Shown here piece by piece: positions 13,026 to 20,179 of a stretch of DNA of 22,859 nt; position 1 is the stretch's first letter; each line of letters begins with the position of its first letter. Source of the DNA: JBAWAP01 sp049589355 (GTDB lineage: Bacteria; Chloroflexota; Anaerolineae; VGOG01); the NCBI GenBank assembly GCA_049589355.1, contig JBAWAP010000039.1, positions 1 through 22,859 of the forward strand, read 5' to 3'. The notes beneath the pieces are model-generated. The model saw only the letters and a list, made by a program, of their open reading frames with translations. It was not told the origin of the DNA and did no database searches. Both the position numbers and the translations under genes were made by a program.

Positions 13026-13847
13026 ATGTCTGACGGTATACTGAAAGTGGCTACCTACAACGCCAATTCCATCCGGTCCCGACTGGAACTGGTACTGGAC
13101 TGGCTGGGCCGAGAGGCTCCCGACGTCCTTTGCCTGCAGGAGACGAAGGTGCAGGACCAGGACTTCCCGGCGGAGCCATTTCGGGAGGCGGGTTACCATA
13201 TCGTCTTTCGGGGGCAGAAGGCCTATGGGGGCGTGGCCATCGTCAGCCGGGAGGAGCCCGGGGAGGTCGTCTTTGGCTTCGACGATGGCGGCCCTTCGAC
13301 AGGCTCAGGACAGAGCGAACCGGACGAAGCTCGCTTGATCCGGGCGGTGATTGGGGGCATCCCAGTAGTGAACACCTACGTCCCCCAGGGACGCACTCCC
13401 GATTCGGAGCACTTCCAGTACAAGCTGGAGTGGCTGGCACGGCTGCGAGCATTCTTTGAGCGCCACTACTCGCCGCAGAAACCGCTCCTGTGGATGGGCG
13501 ACTTCAACGTTGCCCCGGAGCCCATAGACGTGTACGATCCTAAGAGGCTGAAGAAGCACGTGGACTTCCACCCCGAGGCCCGTGCGGCCTTGGAGTGCGT
13601 GAAGGAATGGGGCTTCGTGGACGTCTTCCGGCTGCACCATCCCGACGAGCCGGGACAGTACACCTTCTGGGATTACCGGGTACGGGGCGCGCTGGAGCGC
13701 GGGCTCGGCTGGCGAGTGGACCACATCTGGGCCACCGAGCCGCTGGCCCGTAAGTCTACCGGGGCCTGGATTGACGTGGAGGCGCGAAGGGCGGAGCGCC
13801 CCTCGGATCACACCTTCCTGGCGGCCGAGTTCGCGCTATGGAGGTAA
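13026..13847 (+). CDS. xth: Exodeoxyribonuclease III (AP endonuclease, XthA family)
   Basis: This 273-residue protein has the exonuclease III fold with catalytic motifs NANSIRSR (12-19), LQETK (37-41, metal-binding Glu39), GDFNVAPEPIDVYDP (around 158-172) and the final SDH (around 262). It repairs abasic sites and 3'-blocked ends in DNA. ATG 13026 is preceded by GAGAGGAGG (13013-13021); an upstream in-frame start at 13011 would lie before this site. At residues 90-97 the string PSTGSGQS interrupts a loop between strands. It is encoded by a CCCTTCGACAGGCTCAGG repeat and looks like an in-frame insertion in a surface loop. Confidence 0.92.
   Translation: MSDGILKVATYNANSIRSRLELVLDWLGREAPDVLCLQETKVQDQDFPAEPFREAGYHIVFRGQKAYGGVAIVSREEPGEVVFGFDDGGPSTGSGQSEPDEARLIRAVIGGIPVVNTYVPQGRTPDSEHFQYKLEWLARLRAFFERHYSPQKPLLWMGDFNVAPEPIDVYDPKRLKKHVDFHPEARAALECVKEWGFVDVFRLHHPDEPGQYTFWDYRVRGALERGLGWRVDHIWATEPLARKSTGAWIDVEARRAERPSDHTFLAAEFALWR
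13292..13313. repeat. CCCTTCGACAGGCTCAGG palindromic-type repeat, copy 1 (in xth)
   Basis: The bases match the left arm of a palindromic element that I recognise as common in Chloroflexota genomes. It is translated here as PSTGSGQ. A second copy is in mutS2 at 22246. Confidence 0.7.
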
Positions 13848-13849
13848 TG

Positions 13850-13927
13850 AATCAACGAGCAACGAGACAATGAGTTGATTACTCGTTACCTCGTTATCTC
13901 ATGACTCGTTACTCAAGGTTGAACGAG
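13850..13927. repeat. AACGAG/CTCGTT inverted low-complexity repeat
   Basis: Several AACGAG units (left part) face several ACTCGTT and CTCGTT units (right part), so the RNA could fold into an imperfect hairpin. The repeat fills the gap after exonuclease III and ends just before a Shine-Dalgarno. It may act as a transcript end, but has no clear T-run. Confidence 0.6.
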
Positions 13928-13944
13928 AAGAGGAGGTGAAGTAA

Positions 13945-14163
13945 ATGCCATTCTACGAATACCAATGCAAGGAAGAAGCTCATCTCCGCCTTCAGCACCA
14001 GGACGTCGAGCACCACAGTGGCCTCCGCCAGCGCCTGTGCTCCCTCCATCTGAAAACTGTGAGCAGAAGGCAGGTTGCCTTCACCACTACCTCTCCCGCC
14101 TTCCTCAAATCCCCGGTCACATCCTCTCCGGCGCCGTCATGCCCATCAGTCTCAGTGTTTTAG
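13945..14163 (+). pseudogene. Truncated FmdB-like zinc-ribbon gene
   Basis: GAAGAGGAGGTGAAGTAA directly precedes the ATG, and the first ten residues (MPFYEYQCKE) are those of an FmdB regulatory-type zinc ribbon. The normal continuation, with its CxxC pairs, is missing: from about base 13975 the translated sequence is unlike any zinc ribbon and rich in His/Gln/Arg, as in out-of-frame DNA. The original gene seems cut off by a rearrangement between here and the end of argS. The frame stays open until the TAG at 14161 but already overlaps argS by then. Confidence 0.55.
14066..14082 (-). terminator. Possible argS terminator hairpin
   Basis: GAAGGCA (14066-14072) and TGCCTTC (14076-14082) form a perfect 7-bp stem with a three-base loop, 34 bases past the argS stop. 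A TTTT run lies about 10 bases beyond it on the minus strand, so termination is plausible but not textbook. Confidence 0.35.
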
Positions 14164-15784
14164 CCAACACTATCTTGGCCGCCGCGACCAACTTGAGGCG
14201 GGCTTTGTTCAGCTCGGCGTCGGCAGGGTCGGAGGAGACGACGCGACACTCTTTGTAGAGGGAATGAAAGGCGCTGGCCAGGTCCTGGGCGTAATAAGTC
14301 AGGTGGTGGGGAGCCAGGTTCTTGGCTGCCTGCTCCACTACCTCGGGCAACAGCAGCATCTGGCGAATGAGGGCCAACTCTGCCGGGTGCCGCAATAGCG
14401 ATACGTCACCGTCGGCGAAATCGGGGACCCGCTCCTGGGCGTACCGCAGGATGCTGGCAATGCGGGCATGTCCGTACTGGACGTAGTAGACAGGATTCTC
14501 GTTCGACTGTTCCACGGCCAGGTCCAGATCAAAGTCCATCTGACTGTCGGCAGCGCGGGCCAGGAGGAAGAAACGCACCGCATCAGGCCCCACGTCCTCG
14601 ATGACCTCCCGCAGGGTGATGATGTCGCCAGTGCGCCTGGAGAGGCGCACCACCTCGCCTCCACGCTTGAGAGTGACCAACTGATAGATGAGAAGGGTCA
14701 GCCTCTCCGGGTCCAATCCCAGCGCCTGCATCATGGCCTTCATCCGCGGGACGTGGCCCTGATGATCCGCACCCCAGATATCAATGACCCAATCGAAGCC
14801 CCGCGCCAAGAACTTGTTGTAGTGATAGGCGATGTCCGAAGCGAAGTATCCTGGCTCGCCATCGGAACGGATAATCACCTCATCCTTGTCCCCGCCCAAT
14901 TCAGTGGCCGTGAACCATATTGCCCCCTCTCGCTCGACGACGTGTCCGCTCTGACGTAGAAGGGTCATGATCTTGGCGAAGTAACTATCGTCGTAGAGGC
15001 TCTGCTCCGAATACCAGCGATCGTAATGCACCCCCAATAGCTCCACGTCACCTTTGATGCAATCCAGCGCCTTCGCCAGCCCTACCTTGCCGATGGCCGT
15101 TACCGCCTCAGCATAAGGCATGTTCAAGTACTTGTCGCCCTCTTCTGCGGCGATCTCTTGACCCCACTCGATCATGTACTGGCCTGAGTAACCTCCCTCA
15201 GGGATCGCAGCCGCTTGGCCGAGGGCCTGGGCATAGCGGGTGTAGAGGGTCTCGTTGAAGAGGCGCATCTGAGAACCGGCGTCGTTGACGTAGTACTCCC
15301 GCTGGACGTCATAACCAGCCGCTTCCAGCACGTTGGCCAGGCTATCGCCCAGCACCACGTTGCGCCCGCTGCCCACGTGCAGCGGGCCAGTGGGGTTGGC
15401 GCTGCCGTACTCCACCTGTACCTTTTTGCCGCCGCCGATATCAATGTTGCCGTAGTCCTCTTCAGCAGCTACGATCGTCCCCACCTGCTGAGCAAGCCAG
15501 GCATCGTCCAGGGTGAAGTTGATGTAGCCAGGATGGGCTAGCTCGATCTCGCTCAAGTAATCGGTCTCAGGGAGATGCCTAACGATTATATTGGCTATCT
15601 CGATGGGGGCCATACGGGCCAGGTTGGCCAATTGCAGGCAGATGGGTGTGGCGTAGTCGCCGTGTTCAGCCTGCTTGGGGTGCTCCAAGGGGATTTCGGG
15701 GAGAGCGAAAGAGGGCAGCTCTCCCTTTCTTTGGGCTTTCCGGATGGCTTGTTGAATTAGCTCGATGATTTTGTGCTTGACCAT
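14117..15784 (-). CDS. argS: Arginyl-tRNA synthetase
   Basis: This 555-residue class I synthetase charges tRNA-Arg. It has the N-terminal Add-1 tRNA-binding domain (PKQAEHGDYATPICLQLA, around 36-53). The HIGH-type motif is ANPTGPLHVGSGRN (around 128-141). The WGADHQGHVPRMKAMMQALG segment precedes the KMSKS-equivalent, here RLSRRTGD (no Lys, as often in ArgS). The DALR anticodon-binding domain ends with the usual MGMTAPERM. ATG 15784 is chosen because GAGGAGAGG lies just upstream; a GTG six codons earlier would overlap that site. It has its own promoter, and its 3' end faces the truncated FmdB gene. Confidence 0.96.
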   Translation of the reverse strand: MVKHKIIELIQQAIRKAQRKGELPSFALPEIPLEHPKQAEHGDYATPICLQLANLARMAPIEIANIIVRHLPETDYLSEIELAHPGYINFTLDDAWLAQQVGTIVAAEEDYGNIDIGGGKKVQVEYGSANPTGPLHVGSGRNVVLGDSLANVLEAAGYDVQREYYVNDAGSQMRLFNETLYTRYAQALGQAAAIPEGGYSGQYMIEWGQEIAAEEGDKYLNMPYAEAVTAIGKVGLAKALDCIKGDVELLGVHYDRWYSEQSLYDDSYFAKIMTLLRQSGHVVEREGAIWFTATELGGDKDEVIIRSDGEPGYFASDIAYHYNKFLARGFDWVIDIWGADHQGHVPRMKAMMQALGLDPERLTLLIYQLVTLKRGGEVVRLSRRTGDIITLREVIEDVGPDAVRFFLLARAADSQMDFDLDLAVEQSNENPVYYVQYGHARIASILRYAQERVPDFADGDVSLLRHPAELALIRQMLLLPEVVEQAAKNLAPHHLTYYAQDLASAFHSLYKECRVVSSDPADAELNKARLKLVAAAKIVLAKTLRLMGMTAPERM

Positions 15785-15820
15785 TACTCTTCCTCTCCTC
15801 ACTCCTGGTATTCCCCTATC

Positions 15821-15849
15821 ATTATACCAGCTTTCAACATTCTTGGCAA
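15821..15849 (-). promoter_or_regulatory. Sigma70-type promoter of argS
   Basis: On the minus strand TTGCCA (15849-15844) and TATAAT (15826-15821) are 17 bases apart. The -10 box is full consensus. Transcription should start near 15814, about 30 bases before the argS ATG, leaving no room for a T-box leader. Confidence 0.8.
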
Positions 15850-15951
15850 CGAGATTGCACTGAAAGCCATCCTGATTATTCTGACGACGCGAGCATCATT
15901 TCCCATGGGTTTGCTACCGGACACTTATGGATTGGGATGGAGAGTAGTCAA

Positions 15952-15990
15952 TGACCACCCGACCACGTGACCAAGGACTATCTGACCAAG
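15952..15990. repeat. GACCA-type degenerate repeat, copy 2
   Basis: It has the same order of motifs as 4326-4364 (TGACCACC, GACCAAGGAC, CTGACCAAG). It spans the 3' end of the secreted hydrolase gene: the codons for the last residues (YLVR) and its TAG stop lie inside the repeat. The remaining part of the argS-hydrolase gap, 15850-15951, shows nothing else recognisable. Confidence 0.7.
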
Positions 15991-18983
15991 TAGACACGCG
16001 CATATTCGTGGTGACCAAGGGTGAGGGCTAAAGTTCCGGAGCCGGAGAGATCACTCACTTGGCGACCACTGCGATCGCATTTCAGGCCCTCGTAGGTGAA
16101 AGGGATGCCCACGTCGAAAGAGACCGGGCTGGGATCTATGCTGTAGAGCAAGGCGTGTCCTTCCCCTTGTACAAAGTACCCCCGGTTGAGCTTTCCAATT
16201 CTCAGCACGTCCCTCCAGAAAGCCGCGAGTTCGCCCTGGTAATCATCCATGAACAGAGTCTCCACGGTCCCTACCTCCCGCGAGTCGGAGTAGATTGCGC
16301 CGTCGCTGACCGCCGAGGTGATCTTTGTCAAATAGGAGGTCATGGCCATCGAGTGAGGGTCTTTCATTTGAGCCTTCAAGACATTTGCGATATCGGCCTT
16401 GGCCACGACCTCCCCACCTTGCCTGTAGAAATCGTACAGGACGGCGAGCTCCTCTGAAGTGACATAGGCCAGCGATGGAGCCAGCACCAGTACCGTCTCC
16501 ATCCCCTCCAGATCGGCCCAGGTGGGGTGCGTGGCCACGATGGAGTTGACGTTGTTCCTGGCCAGGGCGTTCATCTGGGGGAACTTGTAGTTGAGGATGC
16601 TCGTACTGATCTGCCTACGAAAAGTGGCTAAGTCCTTGCTTAGACGGGCGAGATGGAGCCATGACTTGGTCTTGCCGATGAGCTCGTAAGGATAACTGGA
16701 GGGGGCGAAAAGCAGCACCGAAACCGGCGATGGCCCAGCCACCATGATCTCTCGGGCACTAGCCCCGGCCGACGAAACCCGCTCGAACATCTCGTCAGGG
16801 TCGTAGACGATGGGGTTCGTGTCGTTGTATAGCCCCTGCCCCTTGACGTTGTAGTTCCAGAAGGTGATGCCTTGAAGTTGTCCACCGGTCTGAGTGGTTA
16901 GTTGGGCTAGATAGTAGATATTGGCTATTGCGTCGGCGATGTCTGCCTTATCGGGGCTGTCCTGGCCCAGGCCCCAACTGTTGGCCGTGGACCAAAGCCA
17001 AAGGGGCTTGCCGTAAAGTTTCGAATAGTGCCCCAGGGAGCGAATCAGGATGAACAAGGATGTCAGGTCTCCCTCGGTGATGGGATCGGTGTAGTACCCA
17101 TCCCTGGGATAGGCATCGAAGGTGATGGCGAAGTTGGATGGCGTGTCCCTGAAAAGTGGCTCGACGTAAGGCATGTAGTAGCCGTAGCGAGCCAGGAAGC
17201 CGCAGAAGGACATGGTCGTCATGATCTCCGGATCTATCTCTCGCCACACGTTGGCGCTCCAAGCAGCGTACTCGACGATGTAGTTGGCCTGGAACTCGCC
17301 CAACTGTCGCCACCTCTGGGGATCGCTACCCACATCCCAGAAGGAGTATCCGTACTTGCTCGTGAAGACGACATTGGCATGGCTTGAGTAATCTGCGCCC
17401 TGGGGCTCATCGGCCAGGTTGATCATCAGTATGATGTCCTTGTAGGGCTGCACGAAATTGGCGTTTACCCATTCGTAATAGGCTCGAATGTCGGCCTGGT
17501 AAGCGGGCGAATAGAACGAGGCGCTTTGCCCACCGATATCGAGGGGTTTGCCGTAGTAGTCCGTTCGCAGGTCGTTGGGATGCTGGGCATTCCATTGCGC
17601 TCCCATCTGGATCTGATAGCCGACGGGCAGGATAACTTTCATCCCCTCCTCGCGACAGACTCCCAGCATCCGGTACTGGGCATCCACCATGGCCTGAGCA
17701 TCGTCGTGAAGGGAGTTCCCAGGGTCAATGTAAGCTCGATAGACGGCGTAGGATAGACCTGGCTCTGCCTTGTACCTGTCTACCTCTCCGGGATTGTTGT
17801 GCCCGATCAAAACGATGTTGCAGCCCCTTTCCTTTTGCCTTCTGATGATTCCTCGCATCTCCTCCCAGCTCAGCTCTGGATATGCTTCCACCCCCCAACC
17901 CGTGTACACATCGCGGGTCGTTCCGTCCCTCACTGCTACCGACACGTCATCCAGATACATGGCTGTCTTCAGATCGCCTTCCCCGTCATTGTGCACGTTG
18001 AAGTAGATGGCGATCGTTTGTCCCCGATAGCGCAGCAGATCGAAAGTATGATACGTCCAGGTCTGGCTGTTGGAATTCACCCTCATCACTTCAGCGAGGC
18101 GGTGGAAGTTGGCGTCCAGGACCAGGGCCTGTTGCCAATCGTGCTCGATCACATCCTGGGAGAGCGGATAGTACCAAAAGGACAGCGTCGCGTAGGAGGC
18201 ATCGAAGGGGATGGCCACCTGTTGCGAGATAGTGGAATAGCTATAAGCATCAGTCTGGTCAGTGATGCCCAGGCGCATGGAACGGGCGCCGCTGTGCGCC
18301 ACTTCCGTGGAGTAGACCGCTGGGCGCGATGTCCAGCCGATGAACCAGGCGTCGTCGTCTTCCTCGAAGCCGCCGTTGACGATCAGCTCTTCGCAAGGAG
18401 GAGTTGGCGTGGGTGGATTGGGTGTCTCTGTTGGAGTGGGTATAGAAGTAGGCGTAGACGTTGGAGTAGGCGTCGGATACTTGGCAATCAGAGGCAAGTA
18501 GATTCCGAGTATGGGAGTCTCAGTCGGCGTTGGCGTTATCGTAGGTGTAGAAGTCGGTGTGAGAGTTTGAGTTTGTGTTGATGTGGGCGTATGGGTCGGC
18601 GTGTCGGTCGGCGTAGATGTGATCGTGGGCGTATTCGTTGGCGTGGACGTAGGCGTATTGGTAGGCGTGCTGGTCGGCGTTGGTGTGTTGGTCGGGGTCG
18701 AGGTGGCCGTGGGTATACTGGTAGGTGTGCTCGTCGGCGTGGATGTGGGCGTTGGCGTCGGGGTAGGCTCCACTTTCGCAGGGGCAGAGCCCCATTGATG
18801 GGGCGCTGCTCTGTAGTCCGACGACTTCATCGTCGGGCGGGCAGCATCGGCCAGAAGTATCTCATCACAAAGGGACAGCAGCCAGAAACCTACGACCAGC
18901 AGGCCGATGACGATGGCCGTACGGATGACACTACTTCGCTGTACAGTCCAACTTCCAATTTCCAAATTCCAGTTTCCCAACAC
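15978..18983 (-). CDS. Large secreted glycoside-hydrolase-like protein with Thr-Pro linker
   Basis: This 1001-residue protein has an N-terminal membrane or signal segment (VIRTAIVIGLLVVGFWLLSL, 19-38), then a Thr/Pro/Ser linker (72-156 and 171-196) broken by IYLPLIAKY (161-169). A beta-rich carbohydrate-binding-like module follows (about 200-352; ELIVNGGFEEDDDAW). A probable TIM-barrel (about 360-750) carries NLADEPQG (522-529), where Glu526 would be the clan-A acid/base, and WLWSTANSWG. The C-terminal part resembles the trimerisation and beta domains of GH42-like enzymes (VLVLAPSLAYVTSEEL). It probably acts on an extracellular polysaccharide; the exact GH family is uncertain. GTG 18983 has AAGGAG upstream. 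Residues 2-12 (LGNWNLEIGSW) are encoded by a repeat. It lies 17 bases after the preceding gene, so the two are co-transcribed. Confidence 0.8.
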   Translation of the reverse strand: MLGNWNLEIGSWTVQRSSVIRTAIVIGLLVVGFWLLSLCDEILLADAARPTMKSSDYRAAPHQWGSAPAKVEPTPTPTPTSTPTSTPTSIPTATSTPTNTPTPTSTPTNTPTSTPTNTPTITSTPTDTPTHTPTSTQTQTLTPTSTPTITPTPTETPILGIYLPLIAKYPTPTPTSTPTSIPTPTETPNPPTPTPPCEELIVNGGFEEDDDAWFIGWTSRPAVYSTEVAHSGARSMRLGITDQTDAYSYSTISQQVAIPFDASYATLSFWYYPLSQDVIEHDWQQALVLDANFHRLAEVMRVNSNSQTWTYHTFDLLRYRGQTIAIYFNVHNDGEGDLKTAMYLDDVSVAVRDGTTRDVYTGWGVEAYPELSWEEMRGIIRRQKERGCNIVLIGHNNPGEVDRYKAEPGLSYAVYRAYIDPGNSLHDDAQAMVDAQYRMLGVCREEGMKVILPVGYQIQMGAQWNAQHPNDLRTDYYGKPLDIGGQSASFYSPAYQADIRAYYEWVNANFVQPYKDIILMINLADEPQGADYSSHANVVFTSKYGYSFWDVGSDPQRWRQLGEFQANYIVEYAAWSANVWREIDPEIMTTMSFCGFLARYGYYMPYVEPLFRDTPSNFAITFDAYPRDGYYTDPITEGDLTSLFILIRSLGHYSKLYGKPLWLWSTANSWGLGQDSPDKADIADAIANIYYLAQLTTQTGGQLQGITFWNYNVKGQGLYNDTNPIVYDPDEMFERVSSAGASAREIMVAGPSPVSVLLFAPSSYPYELIGKTKSWLHLARLSKDLATFRRQISTSILNYKFPQMNALARNNVNSIVATHPTWADLEGMETVLVLAPSLAYVTSEELAVLYDFYRQGGEVVAKADIANVLKAQMKDPHSMAMTSYLTKITSAVSDGAIYSDSREVGTVETLFMDDYQGELAAFWRDVLRIGKLNRGYFVQGEGHALLYSIDPSPVSFDVGIPFTYEGLKCDRSGRQVSDLSGSGTLALTLGHHEYARVYLVR
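18396..18770. repeat. Low-complexity Thr-Pro linker coding repeat
   Basis: Degenerate units encoding TPTxTPTS repeat on the minus strand across the linker of the secreted hydrolase, interrupted once by the YLPLIAK stretch. It is coding, not a CRISPR array. Confidence 0.85.
18948..18981. repeat. CCAATTTCCAAATTCC-type repeat at the hydrolase start
   Basis: Degenerate 7-8 bp units (CCAACTT, CCAATTT, CCAAATT, CCAGTTT, CCCAAC) cover the first eleven codons of the hydrolase on the minus strand. They resemble the repeat in the second MinD gene. Confidence 0.6.
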
Positions 18984-19000
18984 GTCAAACTGCTCCTTGT

Positions 19001-19831
19001 CTATAGCATCTCCAACGTCAATTGCAGCGCTGTGGCGATATTCTGATGGGTGTCATCTCCCAGAGCAGGGGCTATCTGCTGGGTCAGTGCCCACAGCTTG
19101 TCTTGCTCTTCGAGCGGGAGAAAACTCAGCATGGCCCTGGCCTGTTGGACCAACGCAGGAGCAATGGCTGGCTTGGCCACAAGCGGTCGAATGAAGAGCA
19201 GGAGCTTCAGTTGGCTGGCCAGACAGATGAGACGGAGGACAGGATTTTGCCAGGCCAACCGCCAGGCCAGCCGATCCTCGTCGCTAGCCTCAAGCTGATG
19301 GAACGCCAGCGCTGCCTGGCAGTCAACGTAGCCGTGGGTGACCAGCAGGCGGACCACCTCATAGTCCTTTACCGCGATGGCTACGTAGTAAAGGAGTTGC
19401 TGGAGGGCAACTGGCGCCAATCCTCGCTCCTGACCTTTTTCCACCAGGTCCCGTGTGAGCTTGAAGACGTAGTATTCCGGTGAGCCATGCAGGATGCTGT
19501 GGGCCACTTGTTGGCGGATGGCTCCCAAACCCACCAGATGCGGCACCTCTGCCAGCCGCTCAAAGCAGACGGTGATCCGTGGCACGCCGTGCCAAGCGTC
19601 GTGGAGGGCCAGGAACTCTTCGCCCAATGGGCTAGCAATGCCCAACTCGGCTTGCTCCGCAGCTAAGAACTGCTTCAGTCTCTTCACTGTGTCCAGCAGA
19701 CACACCTGCACGACTTCGAGGTCTGATGTGGGCAATCGTCGGTAACATTCTTCCAACTGCTTCTTCAGCTCTTGCCAGAAGCTGTTGGGGACATCGCCGT
19801 GGATAGTAAGCTGAAGCTCGGGTTTACCCAT
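19001..19831 (-). CDS. Unrecognised mostly helical protein
   Basis: This 276-residue protein cannot be assigned. It begins MGKPELQLTIHGDVP, has an alpha-helical middle with LHDAWHGVPRITVCFERLAEVPHLVG and IRQQVAHSILHGSPEYYVF (about 127-145), and a Leu-rich helical C-terminus. The RQQVAHSILHG part looks like a degenerate zinc-protease HExxH site, with Gln at the His and Glu positions; this is a weak guess. I chose ATG 19831 (AAGGCGG upstream) because the in-frame codons before it contain this gene's own promoter. It lies upstream of, and in one transcript with, the secreted hydrolase, but shows no signal peptide. Confidence 0.72.
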   Translation of the reverse strand: MGKPELQLTIHGDVPNSFWQELKKQLEECYRRLPTSDLEVVQVCLLDTVKRLKQFLAAEQAELGIASPLGEEFLALHDAWHGVPRITVCFERLAEVPHLVGLGAIRQQVAHSILHGSPEYYVFKLTRDLVEKGQERGLAPVALQQLLYYVAIAVKDYEVVRLLVTHGYVDCQAALAFHQLEASDEDRLAWRLAWQNPVLRLICLASQLKLLLFIRPLVAKPAIAPALVQQARAMLSFLPLEEQDKLWALTQQIAPALGDDTHQNIATALQLTLEML

Positions 19832-19868
19832 AATTCCGCCTTGGTTACTAGCTGATGAGACGTCACCC

Positions 19869-19897
19869 AGTATAGCAGCGAGCTTGCACACTGTCAA
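19869..19897 (-). promoter_or_regulatory. Strong sigma70-type promoter for the 19831-15978 operon
   Basis: On the minus strand TTGACA (19897-19892) and TATACT (19874-19869) are 17 bases apart. Transcription should begin near 19862, about 30 bases upstream of ATG 19831. The -35 is full consensus and the -10 differs at one base. Confidence 0.85.
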
Positions 19898-19907
19898 GCT
19901 GAGTAAT

Positions 19908-19983
19908 ACGGAAGCACGGAGGGGTACGGAGATACGGAATTTTGCTTACCTTCCGTCTTTCCATGTTCTCCGTGTTTCCGTGT
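19908..19983. repeat. ACGGA-type long inverted repeat
   Basis: The left arm (19908-19939, repeated ACGGA with a CACGGAG core) is largely complementary to the right arm (19951-19983, TTCCGT, TCTCCGTG and TTCCGTGT units) around an 11-base loop. It sits between the divergent promoters of the minus-strand operon and mutS2. Confidence 0.75.
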
Positions 19984-19998
19984 CCAGGCTAAGTGTGG

Positions 19999-20004
19999 TA
20001 TACT
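19999..20004 (+). promoter_or_regulatory. Extended -10 promoter of mutS2
   Basis: TATACT is preceded by TGG, giving an extended -10. A weak -35 (TTTCCG) lies 18 bases upstream, inside the inverted repeat. The transcript would have a leader of about 170 bases before ATG 20180. Confidence 0.55.
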
Positions 20005-20057
20005 TATCACCGGAAAGCATCTGTTTACCGTCGTGCAACTTCCAGATCAATCACCAA

Positions 20058-20106
20058 ACCACAAAGCCGCAAAGGAGATACATTGGTGCCTTGATGTCTT
20101 CGTGGT
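20058..20106. repeat. ACCACAAAG...CTTCGTGGT inverted repeat in the mutS2 leader
   Basis: ACCACAAAG (20058-20066) and CTTCGTGGT (20098-20106) are complementary apart from one wobble. Between them lies CGCAAAGG. The whole gap 19832-20179 thus holds two promoters and two inverted repeats, and no gene. Confidence 0.6.
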
Positions 20107-20179
20107 AGGATGAAAGGCAATCGAAGACGCCACCAACGCGATAGGGGAAGCCCACCCCTGGTTGTGGCTGAGGAAAGAT

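Noticed and set aside
15785..15860. T-box leader for argS
   Set aside because: The promoter places the start of transcription about 30 bases from the ATG, leaving no room for a T-box.
18396..18770. CRISPR-like periodic repeat
   Set aside because: Units are short, degenerate and without spacers; they encode a Thr-Pro linker on the minus strand.
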